Assembly: GCA_959347315.1 (NCBI GenBank)
Contig: OY365815.1
Location: 1,026,501-1,090,500 of the forward strand
Length of the DNA: 64,000 nt
Direction of reading: 5' to 3'
DNA from: Bimastos eiseni
Taxonomy: Eukaryota > Annelida > Clitellata > Crassiclitellata > Lumbricidae
The notes under the pieces: generated by a model
Databases searched by the model: none
The model's input: the letters and a program-made list of their open reading frames with translations, nothing else
Told to the model about the DNA's origin: nothing
Shown: positions 46,496 through 58,506 of the stretch, in pieces
How the letters are laid out: the number at the start of each line of letters is the position of its first letter
Position numbering within the stretch: the first letter of the stretch is position 1
Translations under genes and position numbers: made by a program

Positions 46496-47590
46496 TGTTG
46501 ATATGAAATTAGGGTTTAAAACACATTGGATGAACAAGACGAAAGGCAATAGGTGAAAACAGAAGATTAAAATACTAAGGCAAACAGTCTAGCATGCAGA
46601 CCTAATCGACAACTTAGAAAGTCCTGCATAACTATTATGCTCTGACACATAATCAGACAGAGAGTTATGCAGATGAATTTTGTTTAGGAAGATAGCTTTG
46701 TTGGGTTGGAGGGGTTGTTTGAGGTGCATGGTTGGTTGGTTGTTTGGTTGGGTGATTAAATGACGAAATGAATCATTGATTGGGCGGTCGAGTGAGTGAG
46801 TTATTTCGTAATTGAGTGAATGAATGAATGAGTGAATGAATGAGTGCATCTGAGTGAGTGAGCGACTGATTGAATAATGAATGATGTTTGTATTAACTAA
46901 TTCAACCTGATGACGTCTTCCTATCTTACATTTCCTCATAATCATCGACGTATTATTCCCTATCGTATAATCGTTTGGTCAATCCTTTGAAACAATGCAT
47001 ACGTTTGTCTAATTATTATTTTTGTTGTTGTTGTCCCGAGATAGTTCTGATCCCTCAGGTGATAAAAAAAGTTGTCCCTAAACTGAGAAATTGGGTTTCT
47101 TATATACATATATATATATATTTATATATAAAAGATATATATATATATCGGGGCCAGTTGTTCCATAAGTTAGCCTCTGCATCGTATCCCTCCTCTCTTC
47201 CGTTCCTTGTACCCAGGTGACACTGGAAATGCCACACAACGGAATGACCCTCTCATGCCTGACACACTGACCGCCAGGGCAAAGGTCGACCCTCACTCTG
47301 GGTCACAGGGTCAGACTGACCATTTTAACCCCATGCACGTGATGACAGAACCCCGCGAAGTGGCATGCGTCGGTTACAACAGACCCCGTTGAGGTAGCTG
47401 GGGTGGAATGGGAGTGGGGTGGTCAAACTGGGTGGCATCAGAGAGGGCTTCATTCGATAGCTTGACCAGTCTTGCAACGATCCCTATGGAAAGTAATTAT
47501 TTCTTAAACGCACGAAAGAAGGAAATAATAGACAGACAAATGAACGAACATTCATCGACTGATCGACTAATAATACAATGCAATTGCAAT
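46001..47590. other. Intergenic DNA with simple repeats
   Basis: (ACAG)n at 46446-46494, GAATGAATGA tract around 46810-46850 and (TA)n blocks at 47100-47150. No gene recognised. Confidence 0.5.
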
Positions 47591-47680
47591 TTGATATATG
47601 TATATATATATGTATATATATATGTATATATATATGTATACATATATTTATATATATATATGTATATATATGTATGTTCA
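47590..47680. repeat. (TATATG)n-type AT microsatellite
   Basis: Alternating TATATATGTA units over about 90 bp; it borders the SINE body to its right. Confidence 0.9.
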
Positions 47681-47689
47681 TATATCTTA

Positions 47690-47800
47690 AAATCAGTTCA
47701 GAAGTGCACACACGCCTTGATGGCGACTCTTGCAGTAATGCAGTTACATTGCAGAGCCATGTAAAGTGCACCAATGATTTTGCTTAAGGTCCCTGCACAG
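47690..47800 (-). mobile_element. SINE body copy
   Basis: On the minus strand: CAGGGACCTTAAGCAAAATC, then GGCTCTGCAATGTAACTGCA, then GTGTGCACTTCTGAACTG. This matches the SINE body at 22.4 kb. Confidence 0.6.
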
Positions 47801-48190
47801 TAACTCCTCTTTGCGTTTCAGGTCGACCGCTTCCTCCAATCGACCACTGAATGACCGAGCCTCGGAGACGAATACAATCTAGGGGCGCGGGGGGTGTAGG
47901 GGTGTCCAACCTTTCTGGGCGAAGGGCCACACTTCCATTTTTATGAAACCTCAGAGGTCGAAGACAAACTTTCAATAATATTTAAAGCGACACATTAATT
48001 TTAACTGCCTTCCTCACGATCTGATACCACACTCTAATTTATATTAAACATGTATTTCAACTATTCAAACACTACATTTCATTGATTGGCCAACTCTATA
48101 TCTATAAGTTGCTCTTAGGCGATAACACTATATATGCCAAATAGGAATTCTCTTATGGCGTTGAACAAGTCCTTCCCTCACAATTGATCC
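47801..48190. other. Unassigned spacer
   Basis: Nothing recognised beyond short frames. Confidence 0.35.
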
Positions 48191-48194
48191 ATGT

Positions 48195-49235
48195 CATCAA
48201 TAAATGCATAATAATTGTTCCTATAGACTGCTGTACGTCATGTTTACAGCTGATATTCCTCGTCTCTTTGCTAAGCACTCAGCATCAGGTCACCTCTATG
48301 CTGATGATGTAAAGGCCTTTGTACATGGTTCCTCTTCCAGCCACCTTATAACTCTTTCCAAATCTATCGAATCTCTTTCTGCTGACCTAAACTGCTGGAT
48401 GTCCTCAAACCATCTTTCACTTAACTCTTCCAAGACTCTGGTTGATCTGGTTAAGTACCCACCAACAGCTGCTTAAACTTGATTACACTTTACTTGTCAG
48501 GAGGTTCCCTCAGTTTATTTTCTCAACAAATGTCCGCAATCTGGGTGTTACTCTGGACAATACTCTATCTTTCTCTGCACATATCCCTAATCTCTATCGG
48601 TCCAGCTTTTATCATTTGCGGCGCCTACGCGCCATCCGACGACCTGTGTCCTCAACAATATTTTCGTCCATGGTTCATGCCTTCATCTGTTTTCGCATTG
48701 ACTACTGTAAGTCATTACTCATCGGCCTACCAAAACTCCGCCTCACTCCGCTCCAGTCTGTACTCAATGCAATTGATTGCCCGTCTTCCTCGTTTCTCAC
48801 ATATCTCAACTTTCATGACTCAACATCTTCATTGGCTTCCCCTAACTGTTAGGATTCAGTTCAAAACTCTCTTTCTTACATACAAAGCGTTGTTGGGTCA
48901 AGCTCCATGCTATCTTTGTGATATTATCAGACAAAAACCTCGGCTACCTCTGGGCGTCCTCTCCGCTCTTTAGACCGTCAGGGCCTTCTATAGTACCTCG
49001 GTCTAGAACTGCAACGGCTCAGCATCGTGCCTTATGCCTCTGTTGGCCTTTGCTATGGAGCAGTCTTCCTGCTGTGACTCGTGCTGCAATCTTATCTGTT
49101 TCTGCTCGTTCTCTTTAGACTTTTCTTTTCTCTAGGGGTTTTTCGCACTGGCTGCGCCTCTGATTAGATTGCACTGTGAGAGGCGCTTTATGAATCCGTA
49201 AACAGAATAGAATAGAATAGAATAGAATAGAATAT
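48195..49235 (+). mobile_element. 5'-truncated LINE: reverse transcriptase 3' part
   Basis: It begins within the RT domain at TADIPRLFAKHSASGHLYAD; the YADD catalytic box is intact. It continues through LNCWMSSNHLSLNSSKT, VRNLGVTLDNTLSFSAHI and HLHWLPLTVRIQFKTLFLTY to the SLWNxLP-like tail. The frame shifts at least three times (near 48450, 48750 and 48950), so it is inactive. The 3' end is GAGAGGCGCTTTATGAATCC followed by an (AGAAT)n tail at 49206-49232. CR1/L2-like family; truncated copies lie at 9.3 and 38.7 kb. Confidence 0.88.
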
Positions 49236-51404
49236 AGTATTGGCAATAATAATAACAATAGAAACAGTAGGCCCCAATAGTTTTACTGCGAATGGAAGAA
49301 GGAATAATTGATTGATTCGACGAATGATGGAATTGATGAATAAATCAGAATAACGGGAGAAATAAATCGAAATAAACAATTACCAAATTGGTCATCCTTT
49401 AGACTCCTGAAACTCATGACTGTGTAGAGCGTTTGGAGGTAAATAGATGCTCAAAGGCCCTTGTGCGTCCAAACAATAACTGTCGATTCGAAATATATAA
49501 AAATTTATCTGTTGAATTTCGATCTCCTCTGAGATTGAAAGTTCGGAGTTCCTGAGGTTTTGCAATCGACCAATTCAGACGTTTTTAGGCTCTTATAATC
49601 TCCATCAATTTAGCAGCTGGATCGATTCCTATAGTAGGTATACGTATATTGCCTCGGTAATCCGTCAAGTGCACTGGTTGAATTGAAACTGTGTGACGAG
49701 GTCCATGCCTTGGGAAGTCATACAGGACAGGTCGGTGACCTCAAGGTTTAGGGTCAAAGGTCAGGCGCAAAGATGTCGACATCTGGTAAAAAGAAAATTC
49801 CATCGACGAATAAGACTATTAACACAACCGTCGTGTATTACATAATATATAATAGCATGATCATACCTACCATACGTGATTCATCACCACCACCACCTCT
49901 ACGACCACCACTACCACCTACACCTCAATTTAGTCAATCAGCCAATCAATCAGTCATTCAGAAAGTGTTTAGGCAATTAGCTACAAAATTAATGAATTAA
50001 TGAATTAATGAATTAACGAATTAATGAATTAATGAATTAACGAATCAATGAATTAATAGCCAAATGAACCAAACATGTGATCCATCACCTGTCACATATA
50101 ACATAAGAGCCTTCTGCTGCTGTATAACACGCAACTGTATAACACTCCCCCAACTGTAAATGAAACCATCTCTCTGACCACATCCCGTGCAATCGCCCCC
50201 TACCCGTCGTCCATCCAGCCGAGGTGTAAAACGCATGCGCATCGGTTACTGAACAGGTGTCGATTATCCATCGGGGACACCTGTTGGAATACTGATTTCC
50301 CCTTCACCTGAACCGCTCCGTTGGCTAGATCAGAGGCAGAGGACGTCCAGAGGTAGGCAGGTAGGTGCACGCCCGGCTCAGTCTCCTCCTACCCATCAAT
50401 TACCACACAAAAGAGATCGCAACGGAGAGGTTTAGAGGGGGCAGTGGAGTGGTATCTGCAGCCCGAGTATTTCTTGGGTCATGTGATGTTTGGCCTAAGT
50501 ACGTTACGTATGTGTGTAATTACGTAAGCGTGTATTTGGTCAAATATATATATATATATAGCCTAGCCCCATTTTTCTCAGAAATCAATATTTTTCTATT
50601 AAATCTGGCACATGTCTTGCAGAAGTCTTGAAAATCGCTGAAGTTGTCCCAATCATTGTCTCAAATAACAGACCAGTCTTAGTTCTGCCAACATTCTACA
50701 AATTATACGAGAAAGCAACGTGTTAACTCCTATTACGGAAGCAGACTGGAAGAGGAACCGAAACAGACAGTCAGACAACCCAACAGATATACAGAAGCCT
50801 ATACAGGCGGCCACAAGGCAGTCATATACGGAGACAAACAGACAGTCAAACAGGTAAAGAAGACATGACACACAGAATTTCACACAAACAGGCATCATGT
50901 ATACAGGAAGAGAGGAAGGAAGGTAGGCAGACATACGGACACACAATTAAGGAGCTTTTCATTGAGGCTCTATTTCCACGGATTTAACCTCAACAGCCGA
51001 GCGGTTGAAAGCGGACACGCAGGGTCAGATATCGCCAGTCCCTATGCACCCCCCTTCGGCAATATATAACCCTAACAAAATGACTACTTATTAAAACTGA
51101 CGTCGTCGGCAGATGGCCAACTGAATTAGCCATTCCGTCGATTAGCCACGCAGCCAACAACTGCATTCATTCAAAGCAAAGCCATTCAACGCACGCAAGG
51201 AATAATGCGATGAAACACTCGCCCGACATTTCTACATGCATACCCACATGCACTCATGCATAGCAGATGAGCCTGTCTGTCTGCTCGTCTGTCCGTCTGT
51301 CTGTTCGTCTGTCCGTCTGTCTGTTCGTCTGTCTGTCTGTTTACATCATGCGTGTATGTCACTGAGTTTGTTCAAAAACCGACGACAACTCTTCGTAGGC
51401 GGAT
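49236..51404. other. Intergenic DNA
   Basis: An 8-bp tandem GAATTAAT/GAATTAAC runs at 49978-50055, and CTGT/CCGT-rich text at 51268-51340. No gene recognised. Confidence 0.45.
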
Positions 51405-51670
51405 TTTCATTCATTCATTCATTCACTCAATCACTGTCACATTTACATAGCGCCCCTTTTAATAGGAAGTCTACGCGGAAGCGCTCCCAATCCAACAACG
51501 GCGATACAAATCAGTCTTAAGCTATCTGTAAGACAAAGTCTCATTGTACTCATTGGCGACAGTGGCATCTCTGAGGGGAGTGTGTTCCAGGTGGAAGGAC
51601 AAAGAACTGAGAAGGCGTTGCGCTGCTTGGTCGAGGTGCTTGCACTGGGAACCAGTAAAACCTCAAGACA
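51405..51670 (-). mobile_element. LINE 3' end, antisense
   Basis: The minus-strand frame includes AFSVLCPSTWNTLPSEM and ends at LPIKRGAM-stop, followed by GGGGCGCTATGTAAATG and a (TGAA)n tail at 51408-51430. This arrangement is typical of L2/CR1-type LINE ends. The long 337-aa minus frame covering it is mostly the 26-bp minisatellite fused to this tail. Confidence 0.6.
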
Positions 51671-51894
51671 CCAGAGGAGGAAAGACGAGCTACACATAAA
51701 ATATGACGTATATAGAAGGTTTAGAATCACAAGAGTGTATATTGTGTTATAATACATACACAAACACATACAGACACACATAGTTATAGATACACGGAGA
51801 GATACAGAGACATACAGACGCATATGCGAAAGAACGCAGAAATCCATTAACACAGACAGACCTACATTGGCAGATGGGGCAGGAACGATGGATA

Positions 51895-52172
51895 CAAACA
51901 CACACATACAGAGAGACAGACACAAAGACACATACAGAGAGACAGACACAAAGGCACATACAGAGAGACAGACACAAAGACACGTACAGAGAGACAGACA
52001 CAAAGGCACATACAGAGAGACAGACACAAAGACACGTACAGAGAGACAGACACAAAGGCACATACAGAGAGACAGACACAAAGGCACATACAGAGAGACA
52101 GACACAAAGGCACATACAGAGAGACAGACACAAAGGCACATACAGAGAGACAGACACAAAGGCACATACATC
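51895..52172. repeat. 26-bp minisatellite
   Basis: About ten copies of ACATACAGAGAGACAGACAC plus AAAGGC or AAAGAC. One position alternates G/A and another alternates CATA/CGTA. Cys/Val/Leu-rich minus frames are by-products. Confidence 0.93.
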
Positions 52173-52322
52173 AAAAGACAGAAATAGAGACTCAGACAAA
52201 ACGACAGGCAGACGGATAGACAAATACTTGGCAAAACACGAAGCCAGATACGGAAGCTGCAGAGACAGATATACTTGAGCTCGAATACAAGCCCATCCGC
52301 TGCGACTAAATCCACAGTCTCA

Positions 52323-52323
52323 C

Positions 52324-52408
<85 letters not shown>
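52323..52408. repeat. (CTGT)n microsatellite
   Basis: About 21 uninterrupted CTGT units. Confidence 0.97.
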
Positions 52409-52409
<1 letters not shown>

Positions 52410-52750
52410 CTTGCTGTGCCATCGACTACCCCTAACTCCAATAGCACAATCCCCACCCATGGTTGAACGACTACCTCTCAGCCACCGTATTCAATAACCG
52501 GTTCGTACGAGATGAGACCGGTTGAAACCGGTCACTGACCTCGGCCGAGGATCGAGTGACCGAATGAGATTGGTAATTTTTGAAGGCTATAAGACGCCAT
52601 CGATATAATATGTCCGTTGATTAGAAATTCAACACAGGCTCTACAGAAGCGTATCCACGTCGTATTACATAACGCTACGCTCCAATCACATCAGGGCCAC
52701 GTTAAATAGGCCACCGACAAATAGTTGACGACAAAAGCTTCACTGTCAAG

Positions 52751-52821
52751 AAGTTATATTCGTCCTCTGTATTCGGTAAAATAGAAATTGGTTTGTGCTA
52801 AATTTTTACAAAATATAGAAA
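52751..52821. repeat. ~70-bp direct repeat, copy 1
   Basis: From AAGTTATA through CGTCCTCTGTATTCGGTAAA to ACAAAATATAGAAA. The last 61 bp are identical to 53122-53182. It may be the 5' region of the adjacent retrotransposon. Confidence 0.95.
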
Positions 52822-52999
52822 GTCTGGAATAGTCAGCAACAGTAGATCTAAAGTAAATGAGCCATGCATCTTAAAGAGATGTTTGGATTGATTTTAAAAT
52901 AGTTATGCTACAATGGACGAGTAATTTATTACACGTATATCACAATTGGGTGACAATAAATAATTGAATGCATTGAAGTCCATGTTTACCCAAATGCTT

Positions 53000-53000
53000 C

Positions 53001-53062
<62 letters not shown>

Positions 53063-53110
53063 AATAATTATTTTTATTATTATTGTTATTATTATTATTA
53101 TTATAACAAT
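53000..53110. repeat. (AAT)n-(ATT)n palindromic microsatellite
   Basis: An (AAT)n run is followed by (ATT)n and then a mixed block, forming a self-complementary stretch of about 100 bp between the two direct repeats. Confidence 0.93.
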
Positions 53111-53182
53111 AAGTTATTATCCGTCCTCTGTATTCGGTAAAATAGAAATTGGTTTGTGCTAAATTTTTACAAAATATAGAAA
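53111..53182. repeat. ~70-bp direct repeat, copy 2
   Basis: Second copy of 52751-52821. It sits about 30 bp upstream of the first recognisable part of the retrotransposon ORF. Confidence 0.95.
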
Positions 53183-53210
53183 ATATATATTATTATCCTC
53201 ACCTGAAACT

Positions 53211-55736
53211 CAATATGAACGACAAGTCCGCTAAGGGAATGGGGACTTGCCGAAAACGCTGGGCTAAATTCAAGACGCATTTTTCAGATGTCACCATTGA
53301 TCGCCATGGGCCTAGGTCTTCTCCCTGCCCTGGGTCTAGCCAGTCGCCGGCAGAGTTACTAGCACCAAGCATGCTCTTATCGCCTTTCTCAACAGTTGAG
53401 ACTGAAACTCACATATCCAATCTAACACAACCAGACTCGAACGGACAAAGCCTTCTTGTACTTCCAGTATCGAACCTCTTGCACCCGGTCGTAAAAGGGG
53501 CACTTATCAAAAGAATTCCTCAATAAGCAAGAGCATCATGCTCCGCCCTTTTGGGAGAAGTCATAGAGGCTGTCGTCAGTCAACCAGAAAACATTGGGAA
53601 ATGGTCGAACCTTTTAGCTTTTGGTGGGTGTATTCTGGCCAAGCCAACTAGAGGGGGAGTCAAACGCAACCTGACGCGGACAATAATTTCAGGAATTACG
53701 AACTGGCGTTCGAATGGACCGGCTTCTGATACAGACGAAACTGCACATAAGTAAGTGCCAATCCGTCGTACAGGTAGGATGAAACATGACACGGCTAAGA
53801 TGGTTACTACAAGGCTGCCATCAGCCTCATCTGCAGTGATGACGAACCAGCTCCATACACCCCCGAGACCTTGGCTGGACTAAAGGTGAAGCACCCGCCT
53901 GCTCCGTCGGACAGAAGACCAGCCTGTGATGCAGAGCTATCAGATCGGTTTGCTCCGTTACAGATTTCTGAACGATCAATCTTCGCATCAATATCTTCGT
54001 TTTCTGCAGGCTCAGCAGCTGGTCCAGATGGCATCACTCCTCAACACCTTAAAGACCTAATATTCATTGGCGTTGATTGCAACCTTATCCACCATCTGAG
54101 TGAGCTGGTCAATCTGATGCTAGCAGGGAACCTGTCATGTGGTCAACGAAATAATATACATATACTCTTCGATCAGAAGAAGGAACACAGCAAGGTGATT
54201 CGTTAGGTCCACTGGAATTTTGCATCTCACTGCAGCCAATCTTGTCAAAGCTTAAATCGAAGCTACGAGAGGCTTTCTTAGACGATCTGACACTGGGAGG
54301 AAAGGTGGATGTGATGGCCCACGATATACAGCTGATCACCTAGGAGTCAGCAAAGCTTGGACTTCAACTTAATCGCGCGAAATGCGAAGTAGTCTTTCAG
54401 AATAAGGACAGTAAAGTTGACGATCCTTCATTCTGCGGCTTCAGAAACTCACCACTTGGGGAAGTGACCCTGTTGGGTTCACCTCTGATGCCTGGGCCAG
54501 CCGTCGATAAGGTGGTGGGTATGAAAACGGATGACCTGGAACGATCGGTAGGAAGGCTCTCCATGCTTTACTCACATGACACCCTTATCCTATTGCGGAA
54601 TGGCTTGAGTGTATATTGAAGCTTCTCTACACAATGCGCACAGCCTTATGCGTTGACTATCCAAGTCTTGCCAGATTTGACTCGCTGTTGAGAACTGGAC
54701 TTTCGTCTATATTGAACGTGGAGCTATCGGATGAGAACTGGCTCCAGACATCCCTTCCGGTGAAAGATGGTGCCCTTAGAATTCTATGTGCTGCTACGCT
54801 GGCACTTTCTGCCTTCTTGGCATCTGCTGCGAGCACAAGTGAACTCCTGGCAAATATTCTGCCACCAGAATTAACTGAAACATCTGACGAAGTAGTAAAT
54901 GCACCCTTGGAGGCTTGGATAAAAGAAACGGGTGCAGAACCACCAACAGGATTGGCCGCTCACCGCCAAAAAGAATGGGACAGCCGATGGACAAATAAAG
55001 CATGGACAACTCTGCTTGCATCCGTAAACAATCCAATCGACCAGGCACGTCTCCTGGCCTCTCGATCACCACCGACGGGAGATTGGTTGCTTGCTCCTCC
55101 GGTTACTGCATTCGGTCTCCGCTTGTCAGACGAATTCATAAGGATCGCAGTTGGAATTTCACTCGGAACGAAATTATGTGAGCCTCATCTGTGTCACTGT
55201 GGCGAGAAGGTTGACGCCAGAGGACTCCATGGTCTGGCATGCAGAAGAAACGCAGGCCGACAACAACGACACAGTATGCTCAATGACTTAATATATAGAT
55301 CATTTCGAAAGGCGAACATCCCTTCTCAGAAGGAACCTTTGGGCCTCACCAGAGAAGATGGCAAGCGACCGGACGGCGTGACACTCATCCCGTGGTCATG
55401 CGGCATGACCATCACTTGGGATGTGACTGGTTCAGACACTTATGCGTCTTCATACCTGACAGCTACATCAACTGCAGCAGGAGAAGCAGCAAACCGTGCA
55501 GCAATCGGCAAGAGAGCAAAGTACGCATCGATCACCCGAATCCATGCTTTTGTGGCGGTGGCACTGGAGTCCAGTGGTGCTTGGAGTTCCGAGGGTTTGA
55601 ATTTGTGTTGGATTTGGGACGAAGGCTGACCGATGTGACCCATGACACATTCGAGACAAGCAACCTATTCCAAAGACTCTCGGTAGCTGTCCAGCGAGGA
55701 AACGCCATCTGTTTTTCGTCAACACTACCATGCTAA
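53211..55736 (+). pseudogene. Non-LTR retrotransposon ORF with restriction-like endonuclease, broken
   Basis: Pieces of one protein lie in order. A linker (KWSNLLAFGGCILAKPTRGG, ~53590) is followed by the start of an RT domain (SSFSAGSAAGPDGITPQHLK, ~53995). A post-catalytic RT segment (LGLQLNRAKCEV, ~54360) comes next, then a long open frame 54616-55629. That frame ends with a zinc-binding C-H-C-G/H/C cluster (CHCGEKVDARGLHGLAC) and KRPDGVTLIPWSCGMTITWD, which fits the PD-x(12-14)-D pattern of restriction-like endonucleases in R2/NeSL/CRE-type LINEs. The catalytic RT centre is deleted around 54150-54250. Stops lie near 53523, 53752, 54206 and 54342, and a frameshift near 55590 displaces the last 50 residues. 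Clade assignment is from memory of the motif pattern. Confidence 0.7.
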
Positions 55737-55818
55737 ATAATAATAATAATAGCAATAATAATGATAATAATAATAACAGTTGTGATAATAATAATAATTA
55801 TTATTATTATCATTATAA
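55737..55818. repeat. (AAT)n/(ATT)n tract at retroelement 3' end
   Basis: AATAATAATAATAGCAATAA and onward, ending in a palindromic AATAATTATTATTATTATC. A similar tract precedes the element at 53.0 kb. Confidence 0.9.
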
Positions 55819-55955
55819 AGTGCCTTTGCATTGAGTTTGTTGACTTTAAACGCAAGAACATGACTCTCTGGATCCGCCACGGGCACAATGTGGGCCAACT
55901 ACTAATCTCTTGGCCCAACCCTTTGCACCACTGCCTGAAGCACACATCCAAGTCA

Positions 55956-57089
55956 TTAGAGTGTTCCCTCATCCAGCGTTGCTTCTGGATGGCATTTCGT
56001 CTGTTCGTTTTCCGGACGAATGGATCTGGTCCTCCTCCTCCATCGTATGAAGAACAGCGTTCTCGCTCCCACTTTGAATGCATCATAATGAAGAACATAG
56101 ATGAAGAAATTCGTACAGCTGACTAGGAACGACATGACCTGCGAAACGTTGAAGGTCAGTCCGAGGTAATCGATAGGAACGTTCGAGATGACCTTGACGA
56201 GGAGCAGCGTCTGTTTGAAGGTCGTGCAAGCGACGAATATCAAGACTACGACCAACAGGGTCTTGAGGATATTGCGTCTAGCTCTATCCATCAGCGTCCC
56301 TCGTGGGGGGTCCGTTGCGACCCCCCGGTGCAGGGAGCGAGCCATCTGGATGTAGCAGAAGGCGATGGTGAGAAGCGGAAGGAAGTACTCGACGAGGAAG
56401 TTGTAGAGCCCGACGATCAGGCCGATCGTTTGCTTAGGGTATGTCTGGACGTAGCAGGTTCTGTCTTCGTCGATAGAGGTTCCTCCAATGGCGTAGGGCA
56501 TCTTGAGAAGGATTCCGGCCACAGACACCCCCACGACGATCCATATGAGACGCCTCTTCGTCATCCAGGTGCGGTGCTGGACCGGATGAACGGTCTTGAA
56601 GTACCTCTCGACAGCCAGAGCAGTGATGTTGAAGAGGGATGCAGTGAACAGACCGAGGAAGATGGGTCGAGACAGCCAAAGGTAGCAAAGGACGGCGTCG
56701 AAAGGAGGCCCGAAGCTGGGAACGACGAGGCTTGTGTTAAGAGGGAGAAGGATGCTTACGAGGAGATCGATGATGCTCTGGCTGATGAGGAAGTAGTTGG
56801 CTGGCTTACGACGCAGTGGAGCATGGCCAAGCAGAACGACGAGGCAAAGCAGGTTGCCGACGAATCCTACGACGCTGATGATGATGTAGACGGTCGTTAG
56901 ACTGGACCTCAGCTGAGACGCAGAAGAGATGGCGCCACCAGTCGTCACGAGACTGAAGATGGTTGTGGTCGGCGAGAATGTGGTTTGATCATAAGAGAGT
57001 GTGGTAAAATAATCGAAGAATGTGGCATGATCGTTGGAAAATGAGGTATTGCCATCGAAGAATGTTGAATTATCAGATATGTCAGCCAT
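55956..57089 (-). CDS. Intronless class A G-protein-coupled receptor
   Basis: 377 aa in one exon, ATG at 57089, seven predicted membrane helices. The N terminus carries NST and NTS sequons. TM1 (64-88) has GN at 78-79 and TM2 (98-122) has D108. C135 and C212 can form the usual extracellular disulfide. TM3 ends ALAVERY (ERY in place of DRY, 161-163). TM4 has W183 and TM5 has P238. TM6 (FVACTTFKQ) lacks the W-x-P motif. TM7 has NFFIY (327-331) where NPxxY is usual. The C tail is short, basic, then acidic. It belongs to the rhodopsin class and looks like one of the large lineage-specific sets of intronless receptors known in sea urchins; the ligand is unknown. It is fully open, so probably functional. 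A 190-aa antisense frame is a shadow. Confidence 0.88.
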   Translation of the reverse strand: MADISDNSTFFDGNTSFSNDHATFFDYFTTLSYDQTTFSPTTTIFSLVTTGGAISSASQLRSSLTTVYIIISVVGFVGNLLCLVVLLGHAPLRRKPANYFLISQSIIDLLVSILLPLNTSLVVPSFGPPFDAVLCYLWLSRPIFLGLFTASLFNITALAVERYFKTVHPVQHRTWMTKRRLIWIVVGVSVAGILLKMPYAIGGTSIDEDRTCYVQTYPKQTIGLIVGLYNFLVEYFLPLLTIAFCYIQMARSLHRGVATDPPRGTLMDRARRNILKTLLVVVLIFVACTTFKQTLLLVKVISNVPIDYLGLTFNVSQVMSFLVSCTNFFIYVLHYDAFKVGARTLFFIRWRRRTRSIRPENEQTKCHPEATLDEGTL

Positions 57090-58498
57090 GCTTACAATAC
57101 AGAATTTGTCCGTCAGCTGACTTCTTATTCAGTCCGCTGACTTTTTAAACAACTTTAAACTAACGAAGATACAAAGCACGTAGGCCTATAATCACTTTGA
57201 CTCATTATTCAGAATACAGCTATTGCAGTATAAAAGATAATTAAAAATCCAACCTACTTTTGACTCAGCTACAAAATGAGTGCTCTCGGTTGAAAGACCA
57301 GACGTCGATAGAAGGCACTGGCTTCCCATCATCATAATATGCCCCTTCTTAAATACCTGCAGCCAATTTCGTCCGTGAAAAATCCCGACAAGGACTTCAG
57401 GTTCTGCAAAAACCCATTTATAGGAAACATTGGCGTCTAATACGAATTGTGTATCCGAAGCAAAATGGTCAGTTATAAATATTATTAGGCCTATATACAT
57501 GTATGTATCCTCGATCCTTTTTCTTCTATCCTTCCTTCCTACGGATGTTCTATAATGCAGGCCTGCCACTTAGATATCTTATAACTTGCTGCTCCTGCAG
57601 TCCTAACTCTTCAGGCGATTTCAAAGGAGTCCAAACTATAGGCTCTTAAGTCCTAACTATAGGCCCCTAAGTCTTAACCATAGGCCTGTTCAAGAAACAA
57701 TGGCATAGACGGAATTGTAAATATCACTGCAGTCAATTGAATTTCTTCTTCCTGTCGTAGGCCTATATACGATAAAACAGCTGACTTGGCAAGACACAGA
57801 ACGACGAGAGTCCACCGAAGAAATGAGTCTTCCAAGTATATAAGCTTATAGAACACATGTGCACAGACACCTTATGATTTATTAATCCCTGCATGATGAT
57901 TATAGAGGCCGTCAATGTATAATTAATAATTTATTATTATCCTTAAACTGTCATTTATAGCGCGTCTAAACAAAATGAATCTTGCACGAAAGCGCGTAAC
58001 AGAAAAGTCTAATCAGAATAAATCTCGAACAGATAGTCTAAGCGCGTGACAGTGTCGATGATTTGCGAATAAAGTCTGGCAGTTTATTCCACAAGTGCAA
58101 ATGCACGGTTTCAAAATGTAATATTTATATACGTCTGCCAATCTTGCATTCACAACTCATGCACAGACACAGTCTGGGTATGTGCTCAATGTCATCATTA
58201 TAAGCATCAAACATTCAGCACAAGCTACATAATTCATTTGGACACACGATATAGCGCCTTTAAAGTACATGAAACACCCGGCAATCGACATATCATACCC
58301 TCACAGTAGGGCGTATACGCGACCTGATTAACAATTAAGGGCAAACGCACACACTTCCTCGACATCACAAATAGACCCTGACTAGATCCAATGTTTCACA
58401 ATAACACCTGTTAGCCTTACATCAATACATCTGGACTTACGATGTCTTTACGCATGGAACTATAATCGAAACATCTAAGGCAGCAAAATCCTTTGAGA
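57090..58498. other. Intergenic DNA upstream of the GPCR
   Basis: The GPCR promoter must lie at the low end. The palindrome TAGGCCTA occurs at about 57181, 57485 and 57757. TATAGCGC tails of dispersed elements lie near 57957 and 58250. No gene recognised. Confidence 0.4.
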
Positions 58499-58506
58499 CG
58501 ACAAAC

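Noticed and set aside
48204..49118. Intact LINE reverse transcriptase
   Set aside because: The catalytic YADD box is kept but the frame shifts several times and the 5' half is missing.
51443..52456. 337-aa minus frame
   Set aside because: A fusion of CTGT microsatellite, 26-bp minisatellite and a LINE tail; only the last ~60 residues correspond to something real.
56328..56900. 190-aa plus-strand open frame
   Set aside because: Exact antisense of the GPCR coding region, with no domain of its own.
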